Counted from the stretch's first letter, positions 1 through 8,648 are shown. The stretch: DNA of 64,000 nucleotides from Chryseobacterium soldanellicola (GCF_900100115.1 NZ_FNKL01000003.1:744001-808000), one strand, 5' to 3'. Notes: generated by a model not told the origin, from the sequence alone. Translations and numbers: made by a program.

Positions 1-66
1 CACTTCGATATTTAATTTTCTCAACTCGTCTTTAAAGACCTGGAATTCATCTTCAATGTTGTTCAT
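1..66 (-). CDS. 5' end of an unidentified protein (partial)
   Basis: The first 22 codons of a minus-strand gene run off the left edge of the window. The ATG lies at 66-64, and the visible peptide starts MNNIEDEFQVFKDEL and is charged and probably helical. No stop occurs before the edge. There is too little sequence to name a family. The start is inferred from the open frame and the AT-rich non-coding DNA upstream (67-332), in which I see nothing else definite. Confidence 0.5.
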   Translation of the reverse strand, partial: MNNIEDEFQVFKDELRKLNIEV

Positions 67-332
67 TTATATTTTTTGGGATTAAGTTAAAAATATTGAA
101 TTATAACAAATACCCTATCAAAATAAAGGGGTAATGCTTAAATTCAAATTAAAGTTAGTGAATTTTCACATATAAAACATAATATTTAATTAATATTTCA
201 TTGTTTTATTCAAATTTTTAAAATAATTTATTAAAATAGATAAATTATCCGCATATTTCTCATTTTGTAAAATAAGTAACTATCAATAATTTTATTTTTA
301 ATCTTAAATTTACGGCTATAAAGTTTTTTATA

Positions 333-950
333 ATGAACGCACAGGACATCAAAAATCACTGGGAAAAGGTGTATGAAACAAAAAATCCCGATCAGGTAAG
401 CTGGACCCAGGAAAAACCGCAGGCGTCGCTGGATTTGATTTATTCTTTCGCACTGCCCAAAGATGCTAAAATCATTGACATTGGTAGTGGCGACAGCAAT
501 CTCGTGGATTTTTTACTTGATGAAGGTTTTGAAAATATTACCGTTCTCGATATTTCTAAAAAAGCATTGGAAAAGGCACAAAAAAGATTAGGAAAAAAAG
601 CTGAAAAAGTAAAATGGATCGTTTCAGATATTACAGCATTTGAACCTGAAGAATCTTATGACTTATGGCATGACAGAGCCTCTTTTCATTTTTTGACAAC
701 ATCCGGTCAAATTAAAAAATATGTTGATATTGCAGAAAAAAGCATTCATAAATATATGATTTTAGGCACTTTCTCTAAAAATGGTCCCACAAAATGCAGC
801 GGCTTGGAAATCAGGCAATATGATGAGCAATTAATGAGAAAAGAGTTTGAGAAAAGTTTTCATCAAATAAATTGTATCACAGAAAATCATATAACACCTT
901 TTAATACATTACAAAATTTTATTTTTTGCAGTTTTAAGAAAAAGTCATAA
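333..950 (+). CDS. class I SAM-dependent methyltransferase
   Basis: A 205-residue protein with a Rossmann-type methyltransferase core. Motif I (IIDIGSGDSNLVDFLL, about residues 47-62) is the glycine-rich SAM-binding loop. The strand-2 acidic residue follows in TVLDIS, and the DLWHDRASFHFL segment (about 110-121) fits the motif IV/V region of small UbiE/Tam-like methyltransferases. The length suits a cytoplasmic small-molecule methyltransferase. The substrate cannot be read from the sequence. The gene stands alone and ends at a bidirectional terminator shared with the convergent ABC exporter. The ATG at 333 is the first good start after an AT-rich gap. Confidence 0.8.
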   Translation: MNAQDIKNHWEKVYETKNPDQVSWTQEKPQASLDLIYSFALPKDAKIIDIGSGDSNLVDFLLDEGFENITVLDISKKALEKAQKRLGKKAEKVKWIVSDITAFEPEESYDLWHDRASFHFLTTSGQIKKYVDIAEKSIHKYMILGTFSKNGPTKCSGLEIRQYDEQLMRKEFEKSFHQINCITENHITPFNTLQNFIFCSFKKKS

Positions 951-951
951 A

Positions 952-976
952 AAAAGAGAGCTTTACACTCTCTTTT
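952..976. terminator. bidirectional intrinsic terminator
   Basis: A perfect 9-bp stem (AAAAGAGAG / CTCTCTTTT) with a 7-nt loop lies between the convergent methyltransferase and ABC exporter genes. A-rich and T-rich flanks on both sides let it work on either strand. Confidence 0.8.
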
Positions 977-991
977 ATATTTTATACTCAA

Positions 992-2752
992 TTATTTTGA
1001 GCTTTCCTCTTCTTCCATTTCTACTTCATGTCTCAGCTGGGCTTTATACAGTGTTGAATAATATCCGTTTTTGTCTAAAAGCTCCAGATGTTTGCCTTCT
1101 TCAACGATTTTACCATGCTCCATTACGATAATTTTATCTGCTTTTTCAATGGTTGAAAGCCTGTGTGCAATAATAATGGATGTTCTGTTTTTGGTAATTT
1201 TTTCTGTTGCTCTCTGGATTAATTTTTCACTTTCATGATCGATAGAAGACGTTGCTTCATCTAAAATCAAGATCTTCGGATCAGATAAATAAGCTCTTAA
1301 AAATGATAATAATTGTCTTTGTCCCAGGGAAATTGATGAGCCTCTTTCACTGACAATATATTCATAACCGCCGGGAAGGCTTTCAATAAAATCATCGACT
1401 TCGATTTCGCGCGCGCCGGCTTTTATTTTTTCTAATGTTATGTCATCATCACCAAAGGCGAGATTTTCAAAAATACTGCCGTGGAACAGAAAAACATCCT
1501 GCAAAACGACACCGATATGGCTTCTTAAATTATATAGCTCATAATCTTTTAAATCAACATCATCGATGAGAATACTTCCGGAATTAATATCATAAAGCCT
1601 TGTAATCAAGCTGATAATCGTAGATTTGCCGGCTCCGGTTGCGCCGACGATTGCCACCGTCTCGCCAGGATTAACCTTAAAATCAATTCCTTTTAAAACT
1701 TCCTGCTTTTCATCGTATGCAAAATGAACATTTTTAAACTCAATTTTTCCGTCAAAGTGATCTTTTTGCACTTTTCCGGTATTTGACATCGCATAATCTT
1801 CATCCATTACACCAAGAACCCTTTCTGCACCTACAATTCCGCGCTGAATATTGTTAAATCTATCCGCAATCTGCCTCAAAGGACGAATCAGCATCGAAAT
1901 ATATTGAATGAATGCAATAACAACTCCGGCACTGATCGTGATATATCCACCGTAAAACAGGATAAAACCGATGAAAAGTGAAGAAATTAATTCAACAACC
2001 GGAAAAAACAGTGAGAAAATAAAAACGGTTCTTAATAAAGCGCCTTTCAATGTAATATTAATATCGTCAAAGTTCTTAAACTCAGCTTCCTGCCTGTTAA
2101 AAACCTGAATAATCGACATTCCCGCCAAACGTTCCTGCACAAATGAATTTTGATTTGCTGTCCAGGTTCTTTCATCTCCAAAAGCTGTTTTCAGCCTTTT
2201 CTGGAAAAACCTTGTAATAATCACCATTAACGGTAAAATAGCAAGTGTAATATAGCTCAGATGCACATTGGTATTAAACATCATCACGAGAACAAATAAA
2301 ATTCTCAGGACATCCCCGAAAACCATCAGAAAACCGTCTGTATAAACCGTTGCAATGGTTTCTACATCACCAACAGCACGCGTTACGAGCTGCCCGATCG
2401 GGGTTTTATCAAAAAACGAGGTTTTAAAATAAATAAGCTTATTGTAAAGCCTTTCCCGTATATCTCTGATTACATTTTGAGAAATATAATTGGAGAAATA
2501 TACCAGGAAAAAGTTTAAAACCGTTTCTGCAAACACCAAACCTACCAAAATGTAAATGTGCTTCATCATCAAGGCCTTATCTTTCAGCTTTGTGATATCG
2601 TTATCCACAACTTCCATTGTAAGATAAGGCCTGTAGGTAGAAACTATTGCCAGTATAATGGAGATTATCAGCGTAAGGATGAACCAGGAACGGAATTTCA
2701 TTCCGATAAAGAACAGCCTCTTGATAATTCCCCAGGTATCTTGTTTTTTCAT
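992..2752 (-). CDS. ABC exporter half-transporter (fused membrane and ATPase domains)
   Basis: A 586-residue fused permease-ATPase of the MsbA/LmrA/MdlB class. The N-terminal half holds about six membrane segments (type I exporter fold, roughly residues 15-300). The nucleotide-binding domain follows: Walker A GATGAGKST at about 370-378, Q-loop in VVLQD, signature SLGQRQ at about 475-480, Walker B LILDE at about 495-499, and H-loop histidine at about 530. The signature lacks the usual LSGGQ and reads ISLGQ, as in some heterodimeric multidrug exporters, so a separate partner half is possible. No partner gene is adjacent. It probably exports lipids or drugs across the inner membrane. The acidic C-terminal tail (EMEEEESSK) is unremarkable. 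Confidence 0.88.
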   Translation of the reverse strand: MKKQDTWGIIKRLFFIGMKFRSWFILTLIISIILAIVSTYRPYLTMEVVDNDITKLKDKALMMKHIYILVGLVFAETVLNFFLVYFSNYISQNVIRDIRERLYNKLIYFKTSFFDKTPIGQLVTRAVGDVETIATVYTDGFLMVFGDVLRILFVLVMMFNTNVHLSYITLAILPLMVIITRFFQKRLKTAFGDERTWTANQNSFVQERLAGMSIIQVFNRQEAEFKNFDDINITLKGALLRTVFIFSLFFPVVELISSLFIGFILFYGGYITISAGVVIAFIQYISMLIRPLRQIADRFNNIQRGIVGAERVLGVMDEDYAMSNTGKVQKDHFDGKIEFKNVHFAYDEKQEVLKGIDFKVNPGETVAIVGATGAGKSTIISLITRLYDINSGSILIDDVDLKDYELYNLRSHIGVVLQDVFLFHGSIFENLAFGDDDITLEKIKAGAREIEVDDFIESLPGGYEYIVSERGSSISLGQRQLLSFLRAYLSDPKILILDEATSSIDHESEKLIQRATEKITKNRTSIIIAHRLSTIEKADKIIVMEHGKIVEEGKHLELLDKNGYYSTLYKAQLRHEVEMEEEESSK

Positions 2753-2791
2753 TGTACGAATTGAAGAAAAGAATTAAGTTAAAATTCTCTG

Positions 2792-2799
2792 CAAAAATA
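2792..2799 (-). promoter_or_regulatory. -7 element for the ABC exporter
   Basis: On the minus strand this reads TATTTTTG, a full match to the Bacteroidota -7 consensus TAnnTTTG, about 40 nt upstream of the exporter ATG. The nearest upstream TTG is 25 nt away, which is longer than usual, so only the -7 box is claimed. Confidence 0.45.
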
Positions 2800-2924
2800 A
2801 GACTTTATAATTTCTCAGCCTTTACAACTTGATGAAATAGTAATAGAAAATTTCAGATAACTGTCATTTAAAAATATGATTAAGATGATGTCTGCAGATA
2901 TTTCCGGTAATAATAATGGTAAAA

Positions 2925-3161
2925 TTACAAGCTATTGTTGCGTTGTCTTGCTTTCATAATCAACTTGAATCCTGCAGCCAGAATTCCTGCAAAGATAAAA
3001 ACATACCCTATCGGTATTAGGAAAAACAGAGGCTCGTGAAGAAAGCCGTCTTTGGTCATGGTTGATTTTGTCGCATCAAACATTTCCGAACCCATTTTCA
3101 CTCCAAGGCAAAGAATACCCATGCCTAATAAAATTACGATCAAGTAATTCAGTTTTTTCAT
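2925..3161 (-). CDS. small two-helix membrane protein, function unknown
   Basis: A 78-residue protein with two clear hydrophobic helices, about residues 5-22 (YLIVILLGMGILCLGV) and about 46-66 (FFLIPIGYVFIFAGILAAGF). A short polar loop separates them, and the tail is basic (KARQRN). I do not recognise the family. It follows the alpha/beta hydrolase gene on the same strand after a 45-nt gap holding a perfect hairpin. It may be co-transcribed with it, but nothing links them in function. Confidence 0.65.
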   Translation of the reverse strand: MKKLNYLIVILLGMGILCLGVKMGSEMFDATKSTMTKDGFLHEPLFFLIPIGYVFIFAGILAAGFKLIMKARQRNNSL

Positions 3162-3170
3162 TTTTGTGTT

Positions 3171-3197
3171 GTTTTAGCTTACATTGCCAGCTAAAAC
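3171..3197 (-). other. perfect hairpin ahead of the small membrane protein
   Basis: GTTTTAGCT and AGCTAAAAC form a 9-bp perfect stem with a 9-nt loop, 10 nt upstream of the membrane-protein ATG and just after the hydrolase stop codon. No T-run follows on the minus strand. It is therefore more likely an mRNA-processing or translation-control hairpin than a classic terminator. Confidence 0.5.
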
Positions 3198-3206
3198 TGT
3201 GCCAAT

Positions 3207-3977
3207 TCAAGCTCTGTTACGCAGCCAATTCAAAACATATCCCGCTACTTCTTCCCAACCCTTTTCACCGGCAATGAAATGGCTTCTGCCTTCAAATTCT
3301 TTAAAATCAACTATGCTGTTTTTATCTTTATACGCGTTTGCGATTTTTCTTGAGAATGCAGCAGGGAAAATATGGTCATTAGAACCTGCAATAAATAATA
3401 ACGGTGCGTGAGGTTTTTGTAAATCTAATTTTGCTGAAGATTTGAATAGCGGATCTTTTGCTAATTTTCTGCTTTCGGGCGCAGCAACGATTTCATATAA
3501 CTTGTCACTTTCCTCTTTTGAATAATTGTTAAAAAATGCTTTATGATACCATTCTTTTGAGCCTAAAAACACGGTATTTCCTTTGAAGAAATTCACTACA
3601 GGCCAAACGATTTTCACGGTAGAAAAAGGAGCCATTACGTTTTTCGGAGGTGCGCCATCGATGCTTACTCCGGCAACGGCTTTTCCCATGTCAATTAATT
3701 TCTGAACCATCAATCCACCGAATGAATGTCCTATAATAATTGGTTTTTCAGGAAGGGTATCTATAAATCTTGATAAATAACTCACCACATCATCAAACCC
3801 AACATTTTTCAGATCAGATGGAATATTCTTTTTCAACTCTTTCGGATCTCCATGATGTCCCGGATTTGCGGGGGTGTGCACGGTGTAGCCCTGAGCTTCA
3901 AAATACGCTTTCCATTCTTTCCAGCTTGTATTGTTCACAAATAATCCATGAATTAATACGATAGTTTTTGTTTTCAT
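3207..3977 (-). CDS. alpha/beta-fold hydrolase
   Basis: A 256-residue alpha/beta hydrolase. The N-terminal LIHGLFVNN (about residues 8-16) provides the HG oxyanion region. The nucleophile elbow GHSFGG lies at about 103-108 with Ser105 as the predicted nucleophile. The late SHFIAGE segment supplies the catalytic histidine. There is no signal peptide, so it should be cytoplasmic. It could be a lipase-like esterase or an epoxide/haloalkane-type hydrolase, and the substrate is unknown. It lies downstream of a Crp-like regulator gene on the same strand (86-nt gap), which may control it. Confidence 0.85.
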   Translation of the reverse strand: MKTKTIVLIHGLFVNNTSWKEWKAYFEAQGYTVHTPANPGHHGDPKELKKNIPSDLKNVGFDDVVSYLSRFIDTLPEKPIIIGHSFGGLMVQKLIDMGKAVAGVSIDGAPPKNVMAPFSTVKIVWPVVNFFKGNTVFLGSKEWYHKAFFNNYSKEESDKLYEIVAAPESRKLAKDPLFKSSAKLDLQKPHAPLLFIAGSNDHIFPAAFSRKIANAYKDKNSIVDFKEFEGRSHFIAGEKGWEEVAGYVLNWLRNRA

Positions 3978-4063
3978 AACCTTTTGTTTTTATATTGTTT
4001 TAAATTATGAGACAAAGTTGCAAAGATAAAATGAGGATAATTTTAACCAAGGTTAAAATCGTA

Positions 4064-4651
4064 CTACTTCCCTGAAATTCTTTTTCTTATCCTGCTCAAA
4101 GACGGTCCCTGAATTCCCAGATACGAGGAAATATGGTACAACGGAACATTATTAAAAATATCAGGATGCTGTTTTATTAAATCTAAATACCGTTCTTCAG
4201 GAGACTTTAAAATAAATCCTTCGATTCTGCTCATCGTAACGTTGAAAGCTTCCTGCGCGAGAAGTCTTCCGAACTTTTCCCAACGGTGCGACTGATGATA
4301 CAATGCCAGCAAATCTGTATAACGAATATAAATAATCGAAGCATCCGTTAAAGCCTGCGTATGGTAATCACAAGGAATCTGATTGATAAAACTTTTGAAA
4401 GAAACTACAAAACCATTGGTAGAATACAGGAAAACATTTTTCTCTTCTCCTGTTTTTTCATCAATCGTATAAGAACGGAAAACACCATCAACAATAAATC
4501 CGAAATAGGTACAAACCGTTCCGCGAAGATTGTAAAAATCTCCTTTTTTGTAATTTTTGGGCAACCAACAGTTTTCAGATAATTTAAAATCATCTTCCGT
4601 AAGACCTGCGAAATGACTGAGTGCAAAGGCTAGCTTTTCGATTTCATCCAT
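4064..4651 (-). CDS. Crp/Fnr-like transcription regulator, Bacteroidota type
   Basis: A 195-residue protein with an N-terminal cyclic-nucleotide-binding-like beta roll (about residues 20-130; note NLRGTVCTYFGFIVDGVFRSY) and a short C-terminal helix-turn-helix (HISSYLGIQGPSLSRIRKRI). The recognition helix carries SLSRIR, typical of the many flavobacterial Crp-like regulators. It lacks the RExxxR pattern of classical Crp. The ligand is unknown. Same-strand neighbours are a small membrane protein upstream and the hydrolase downstream, both plausible targets. Confidence 0.82.
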   Translation of the reverse strand: MDEIEKLAFALSHFAGLTEDDFKLSENCWLPKNYKKGDFYNLRGTVCTYFGFIVDGVFRSYTIDEKTGEEKNVFLYSTNGFVVSFKSFINQIPCDYHTQALTDASIIYIRYTDLLALYHQSHRWEKFGRLLAQEAFNVTMSRIEGFILKSPEERYLDLIKQHPDIFNNVPLYHISSYLGIQGPSLSRIRKRISGK

Positions 4652-4708
4652 GGTTTTAGTTTTTTATTTAAATAAAATGGTGACTTTGAAACATCAAGCC
4701 ACCATTAA

Positions 4709-5050
4709 TTATAATTCTTTATTTCCGATTTCTTCGATTTCTAAAGCCGGTTTTTTCAGGCTTTCTTTCTCGAATTTATTTTCAAGAAATTTATAAACTC
4801 CCCAAACCGCAACAATAGAAATAAGCCAGCTTACAAGATTTATTCCGGAAAAACCAATATAATCAGCATTTTCCAAGGATTCAGGATCAGTAATTCCTTT
4901 ATACATACCATATCCGAACCCGAAAAACAATTGAGTTCCCAAATAAACTCCGATGGCAAAAAGACCGTAATGCCATTTTATCTTTCCAAATCTTTCTGCA
5001 AGTCCGGCATAATATCTATAAGCGCCTATCAAAATAAAAATTGACATCAT
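4709..5050 (-). CDS. small membrane protein, function unknown
   Basis: A 113-residue protein with three predicted hydrophobic segments: near the N-terminus (MSIFILIGAYRYYAGL), about residues 25-48 (HYGLFAIGVYLGTQLFFGFGYG when read through), and about 72-88 (NLVSWLISIVAVWGVYKFL). A charged cytoplasmic tail is rich in Glu and Lys. Two in-frame ATGs (5050 and 5047) are possible starts. The family is not recognised. It sits 57 nt upstream of the Crp-like regulator gene on the same strand, probably in one transcript. Confidence 0.65.
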   Translation of the reverse strand: MMSIFILIGAYRYYAGLAERFGKIKWHYGLFAIGVYLGTQLFFGFGYGMYKGITDPESLENADYIGFSGINLVSWLISIVAVWGVYKFLENKFEKESLKKPALEIEEIGNKEL

Positions 5051-5090
5051 AATGTTTTTTTTATATTATTAATTCAGAATAATCATCTCG

Positions 5091-5171
5091 TTTGTCATTC
5101 GTAGGAATTTAAGCAAAGATTTTATAATTTAATATCTAATAAATTCGTCTAGATTCCTACGGAATGACAAA
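5091..5171. repeat. REP/MITE-like inverted-repeat element
   Basis: Arms at 5091-5108 (TTTGTCATTCGTAGGAAT) and 5153-5171 are reverse complements apart from one extra base. They enclose about 44 bp of very AT-rich DNA, and the similarity extends weakly inward. The 81-bp element lies upstream of a membrane-protein gene and downstream of truA. Its compact form with long terminal inverted repeats suggests a small non-autonomous interspersed element. Only one copy is seen in this window. Confidence 0.65.
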
Positions 5172-5196
5172 AATAATGCTTTAATTTTAAGCCAAA

Positions 5197-5931
5197 TTAC
5201 TCAAATTCATATCCGACATCCACAAGATACAATCCATGTGCCGGTGCTGAAGTTCCTGCAGAATTACGGTTTTTGTTCTCAATCACTTTTCGTAAATCTT
5301 CAGGTTTTATTTTTCCTGCGCCTATTTCCACCATTGTTCCGACGATGGCTCTTACCATATTTCGCAAAAAACGATTTGCAGAAACGGTGAATTTCAGTTC
5401 ACTCCCGTTTTGCTCCCATTCCGCTCTGTAGATTTTACAGAGATTGGTTTTGTTGTCGGTATGCAGTTTGGCAAAGCTTGTAAAATCTTCATATTCAAAT
5501 AAAATTTTACAGGCTTCATTCATTTTATTAACATCTAAAGACCTTCTCCAATGTTGCCACGCAGATTCTTCTGTGAAAGGATTTTTTTCCAAAGAAATAT
5601 AATATTCATACGTTCTGAAAGTAGCATCAAATCTTGCATGAAAATCTTCTTTCACCTGAAAAATTCTTTTGATTGAAATGTCAGGCGGAAGAAAGCTGTT
5701 TAGTCTGCGCGGAAAATCTTCATCCAATACCTTTTCAGTATCAAAATGGGCGAAAATTTTCTTGGCGTGGACTCCGGTGTCGGTTCTTCCCGCTCCTGTA
5801 GTTTTAATTTCTTCTCTTAAAATCGTGGAAAGCGCTTTTTCCAATTCTTCCTGTACGGAGATATCATTCGGCTGGATCTGATAACCGAAATAATTCTTAC
5901 CGTTGTAGGAAAATTCAATAAAATACCTCAA
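5197..5931 (-). CDS. truA: tRNA pseudouridine(38-40) synthase TruA
   Basis: A 244-residue TruA that isomerises uridines 38-40 in the tRNA anticodon arm to pseudouridine. The catalytic motif GAGRTDTGVHA is present with Asp51 as the conserved nucleophile. Other family blocks are visible (SFLPPDISI, FHARFDATFRTYEYYI, RFLRNMVRAIVGTM). Length is normal for the family. The start appears to be TTG at 5931 (MRYFIEFSYNG in the usual position); no in-frame ATG lies close upstream. A well-formed promoter sits about 20 nt upstream of that TTG, so the leader is very short. Confidence 0.95.
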   Translation of the reverse strand: MRYFIEFSYNGKNYFGYQIQPNDISVQEELEKALSTILREEIKTTGAGRTDTGVHAKKIFAHFDTEKVLDEDFPRRLNSFLPPDISIKRIFQVKEDFHARFDATFRTYEYYISLEKNPFTEESAWQHWRRSLDVNKMNEACKILFEYEDFTSFAKLHTDNKTNLCKIYRAEWEQNGSELKFTVSANRFLRNMVRAIVGTMVEIGAGKIKPEDLRKVIENKNRNSAGTSAPAHGLYLVDVGYEFE

Positions 5932-5949
5932 TGTAATAAAATAACTCTA

Positions 5950-5978
5950 CAAAAATAATCTAATTTAATGATAATCAA
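5950..5978 (-). promoter_or_regulatory. truA promoter (TTG-N18-TATTTTTG)
   Basis: On the minus strand a TTG (5978-5976) is followed after 18 nt by TATTTTTG (5957-5950), a full match to the Bacteroidota consensus. The -7 box ends 18 nt before the TTG start codon of truA, giving a leader of about a dozen nucleotides. Confidence 0.65.
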
Positions 5979-6021
5979 GACTTCATTTTTCAAAATAAAT
6001 GTTGAAAAGTCACTGTTAATT

Positions 6022-6055
6022 TTGCATAAAATCCCTCTAAAAATTCCTATTTTTG
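6022..6055 (+). promoter_or_regulatory. lpxK promoter (TTG-N23-TATTTTTG)
   Basis: TTG at 6022-6024 and TATTTTTG at 6048-6055 are 23 nt apart, the upper limit of the accepted spacing. The -7 box ends 7 nt before the lpxK ATG, so the mRNA should be leaderless or nearly so. Confidence 0.6.
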
Positions 6056-6062
6056 CAAACGT

Positions 6063-7088
6063 ATGAAAAGATGGTACCTTTATCCTTTTTCCCTAGGTTA
6101 TCACACGGTAACGGGTATCCGAAACACATTGTATGATCTGGGAATTTTTAAATCTACGAAATTCAAGACCCCGATAATCAACGTCGGAAACCTTTCTGTG
6201 GGCGGAAGCGGAAAATCGCCGATGGTGATGTATCTTGCTCAATATCTGTCTAAACATTACAGAACAGGAGTGCTTTCCCGAGGTTATGGGAGACTGACAA
6301 AAGGATACAACGTAACGAATTACGACAGCAACTACAAAACGGTGGGTGATGAAGCGATGCAGCTGTTTGAACGTTTCAAAAACCGTTTCGTGATCGCAGT
6401 TTCCGAGGAAAGAGTTCCCGGCGCCAAAAAAGTCATTGCCGATATGGATCTTGATGTTTTGGTGTTGGATGACGCGCTACAGCACAGAGCTATTAAAGCC
6501 GGATTCAATATTTTAATGACAGATTTTAATGATCCTTATTTTAAAGACCATCTTCTTCCTGCAGGAGATTTAAGAGAATCGAGAGCAGGATCAAAACGGG
6601 CAGACATTATCATGGTCAGCAAATGCCCTGATGAACTGACAGAGGAAACCAAACAATATTACATTTCGAGAATCAGACCGGATCGCACTCAGAAAGTTTT
6701 CTTTTCATCCATCGGATATGACGAAAATGTGTACGGAAGAGAAAAAATGCTTCCCGACAACAACCTGAATTATTATGATATTCTTTTAATTACAGGAATT
6801 GCCAATCCAAAACCGTTATTGACACATCTAGCGAAATTTTCACAGCGTGTCAAGCATTTAAAATTCAGGGATCACCATAATTTCACGGATGATGATATTA
6901 AAAAAATCATTGCTGAATATAAAAAACTCGGCGAATATAAATTAATCTTAACAACAGAAAAAGATTACGTACGTCTTAAAACTTTTGATTATCTTAGAGA
7001 TATTGTTTACTACTGGCCGATCAATGTGATTATTGATAAAAAGGAAGAATTCAACCAAATCATCTTAGATTATGTTAGAAAAGCTTAA
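6063..7088 (+). CDS. lpxK: tetraacyldisaccharide 4'-kinase LpxK
   Basis: A 341-residue inner-membrane-associated kinase of lipid A synthesis. It phosphorylates the 4' position of the tetraacyldisaccharide 1-phosphate intermediate to give lipid IVA. The modified P-loop GGSGKSP lies at about residues 47-53 after NVGNLSV. The family blocks LSRGYGR, GDEAMQLF, DVLVLDDALQHR, LLPAGDLRE and FRDHHNFT are all present. A hydrophobic, aromatic N-terminus is usual for membrane attachment. It overlaps the downstream purine nucleoside phosphorylase gene by 17 nt, so the two are translated from one mRNA. A promoter lies immediately upstream. Confidence 0.95.
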   Translation: MKRWYLYPFSLGYHTVTGIRNTLYDLGIFKSTKFKTPIINVGNLSVGGSGKSPMVMYLAQYLSKHYRTGVLSRGYGRLTKGYNVTNYDSNYKTVGDEAMQLFERFKNRFVIAVSEERVPGAKKVIADMDLDVLVLDDALQHRAIKAGFNILMTDFNDPYFKDHLLPAGDLRESRAGSKRADIIMVSKCPDELTEETKQYYISRIRPDRTQKVFFSSIGYDENVYGREKMLPDNNLNYYDILLITGIANPKPLLTHLAKFSQRVKHLKFRDHHNFTDDDIKKIIAEYKKLGEYKLILTTEKDYVRLKTFDYLRDIVYYWPINVIIDKKEEFNQIILDYVRKA

Positions 7089-7887
7089 GGAAACAGCCGA
7101 TTTCATTAAAAACATTATTCAGGATCAACCGGATTTTGCCATTGTTTTGGGTTCCGGGCTAGGAAAGCTACAGGATGAAGTTGAAGCCATTTATACTTTA
7201 GAATATAAAGATATTCCTAATTTTCCTCAGACCACTGTTGTCGGTCACGGCGGAAAATTAATTTACGGAATTCTGGAAGGCAGAAAAGTTTTGATGATGA
7301 GCGGGCGTTTTCATTATTATGAAGGTCATTCTATTGAAACTGTTGTTTTTCCAATCAGAGTTTTTCATCTCTTGGGAATTAAAAACCTGATTCTTTCTAA
7401 CGCTTCCGGAGGTATTAATATGAATTATAAAATTGCAGATATTGTTGTTGTAAAAGATCACATCAATATGATGCCTGAGCATCCGCTTCGTGGCAAAAAT
7501 ATTGATGAATTGGGACCTCGCTTCGTTGATATGAGCGAGCCTTACAGCAAAAAAATGATTGAGCTTGCTGAAAAAATCTGTTCTGAAAATACTATTAAAT
7601 TCCAACAGGGAACTTACGTTGCCTTACAAGGTCCAACTTTTGAAACTCCCGCAGAATACGGCATGATCAAAGCGATCGGCGGAGACATGGTCGGAATGAG
7701 TACCGTTCCGGAGGTAATTGTTGCCAAGCACATGCAAATGGATGTTTTCTGTATTTCAGTGATTACTGATCTTGGCGGTCCTGATGTTGCTTTTTCCGTT
7801 TCTCACGAAGAAGTTTTGAATGCTGCGAATAAAGCAATGCCAAATGTGATTACGCTTGTGAAAGGTTTGGTAAAGAATTATTCTTAA
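7072..7887 (+). CDS. purine nucleoside phosphorylase (PNP family 2 type)
   Basis: A 271-residue phosphorylase that cleaves purine nucleosides with phosphate to free base and ribose 1-phosphate, in purine salvage. Diagnostic blocks are the phosphate-site GSGLGKL near residue 27, VVGHGGKLIYG, GRFHYYEGH (about 85-93), ALQGPTFETPAEY with the base-binding glutamate, and MVGMSTVPE. The size and these motifs match the trimeric PunA-type enzymes and not hexameric DeoD. It starts inside lpxK (17-nt overlap), which implies translational coupling though the pathways are unrelated. Confidence 0.92.
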   Translation: MLEKLKETADFIKNIIQDQPDFAIVLGSGLGKLQDEVEAIYTLEYKDIPNFPQTTVVGHGGKLIYGILEGRKVLMMSGRFHYYEGHSIETVVFPIRVFHLLGIKNLILSNASGGINMNYKIADIVVVKDHINMMPEHPLRGKNIDELGPRFVDMSEPYSKKMIELAEKICSENTIKFQQGTYVALQGPTFETPAEYGMIKAIGGDMVGMSTVPEVIVAKHMQMDVFCISVITDLGGPDVAFSVSHEEVLNAANKAMPNVITLVKGLVKNYS

Positions 7888-7943
7888 ACATTCATAGAAA
7901 TCTTCAATCTCTTAAATTTTTCTTAATTCATAAGAAACCAATC

Positions 7944-7971
7944 TTGAATTGCATTTCATTGTTTAGATTTG
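7944..7971 (+). promoter_or_regulatory. promoter of the thioredoxin-like lipoprotein (TTG-N17-TAGATTTG)
   Basis: TTG at 7944-7946 is followed after 17 nt by TAGATTTG at 7964-7971, both consensus elements. The same TTG could be misread as an in-frame start codon for the downstream gene. Its role as the -33 box argues against that. Confidence 0.65.
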
Positions 7972-7976
7972 CAAAA

Positions 7977-8507
7977 ATGAAATTGAAAAGAATGAAAAAG
8001 TTATTATTACTCTTCATGATCGGAATATTCGGATTGGGTTGTTCCCAGCAAACTCCGAAAGTCGTTAAAACAAGTTTTTCCAAAGAAGCTTTAGATCAAA
8101 AATTAGAAGATAAAGAAGGAAAAAGCATTACCATACAGCAAATTCTCGATCAGCATAAAGGCAAGGTTTTAGTGATTGATTTTTGGGCGGGCTGGTGCAG
8201 AGATTGTCTTAATGCTCTTCCAAAAGCTAAAGAATTAGAAGAAAATAACAAAAATATTGATTTTGTATTCCTTTCATTAGACCGGTCAAAGGAAGGATTT
8301 GACAGAAGTCTTGATAAATTTGAAATGAAGGATAAAGAAAATTACTGGTTCGCTTCCGGCTGGAAAAACGAATTCAATAATTACATCGATCTCAATTGGA
8401 TCCCGAGATATATGGTGATCGATCAAAAATCTGCAATTGCAAAATATTACGCTATCACTCCGGAAGATCCTGAAATTCAAGCTACAATTGATAAGCTTTT
8501 GAAATAA
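7977..8507 (+). CDS. thioredoxin-like (TlpA/ResA-type) lipoprotein
   Basis: A membrane-anchored thiol-disulfide protein facing the periplasm. A basic, hydrophobic signal (MKKLLLLFMIGIFGLGC) ends in a lipobox, with Cys17 counted from the ATG at 7992. A thioredoxin fold follows with WCRDC, whose redox cysteines are about residues 69 and 72 on the same count, in the context DFWAGWCRDCLNALP. This is typical of TlpA/ResA-like proteins that reduce periplasmic disulfides or assist cytochrome maturation. The start is either 7977 or 7992. A consensus promoter ends at 7971, so a start at 7977 would be leaderless. An upstream TTG at 7944 is better explained as part of the promoter. Confidence 0.82.
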   Translation: MKLKRMKKLLLLFMIGIFGLGCSQQTPKVVKTSFSKEALDQKLEDKEGKSITIQQILDQHKGKVLVIDFWAGWCRDCLNALPKAKELEENNKNIDFVFLSLDRSKEGFDRSLDKFEMKDKENYWFASGWKNEFNNYIDLNWIPRYMVIDQKSAIAKYYAITPEDPEIQATIDKLLK

Positions 8508-8648
8508 ATTTTAAACGCAAGGTTGTAAGGTGTTTTTCTTTATGAATATTTTCCGTTCAGAAATGGTCTTTCATTCAGCAATAATTTGATTTTAAAACTA
8601 ATCCCTAAAATCTAAATTCTAAGCCCTAATAAAAAATACAGGAATCCA

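Noticed and set aside
7944..7976. TTG at 7944 as the start codon of the thioredoxin-like lipoprotein
   Set aside because: The TTG is the -33 element of a consensus promoter whose -7 box lies at 7964-7971. The extra residues would also spoil the lipoprotein signal peptide.
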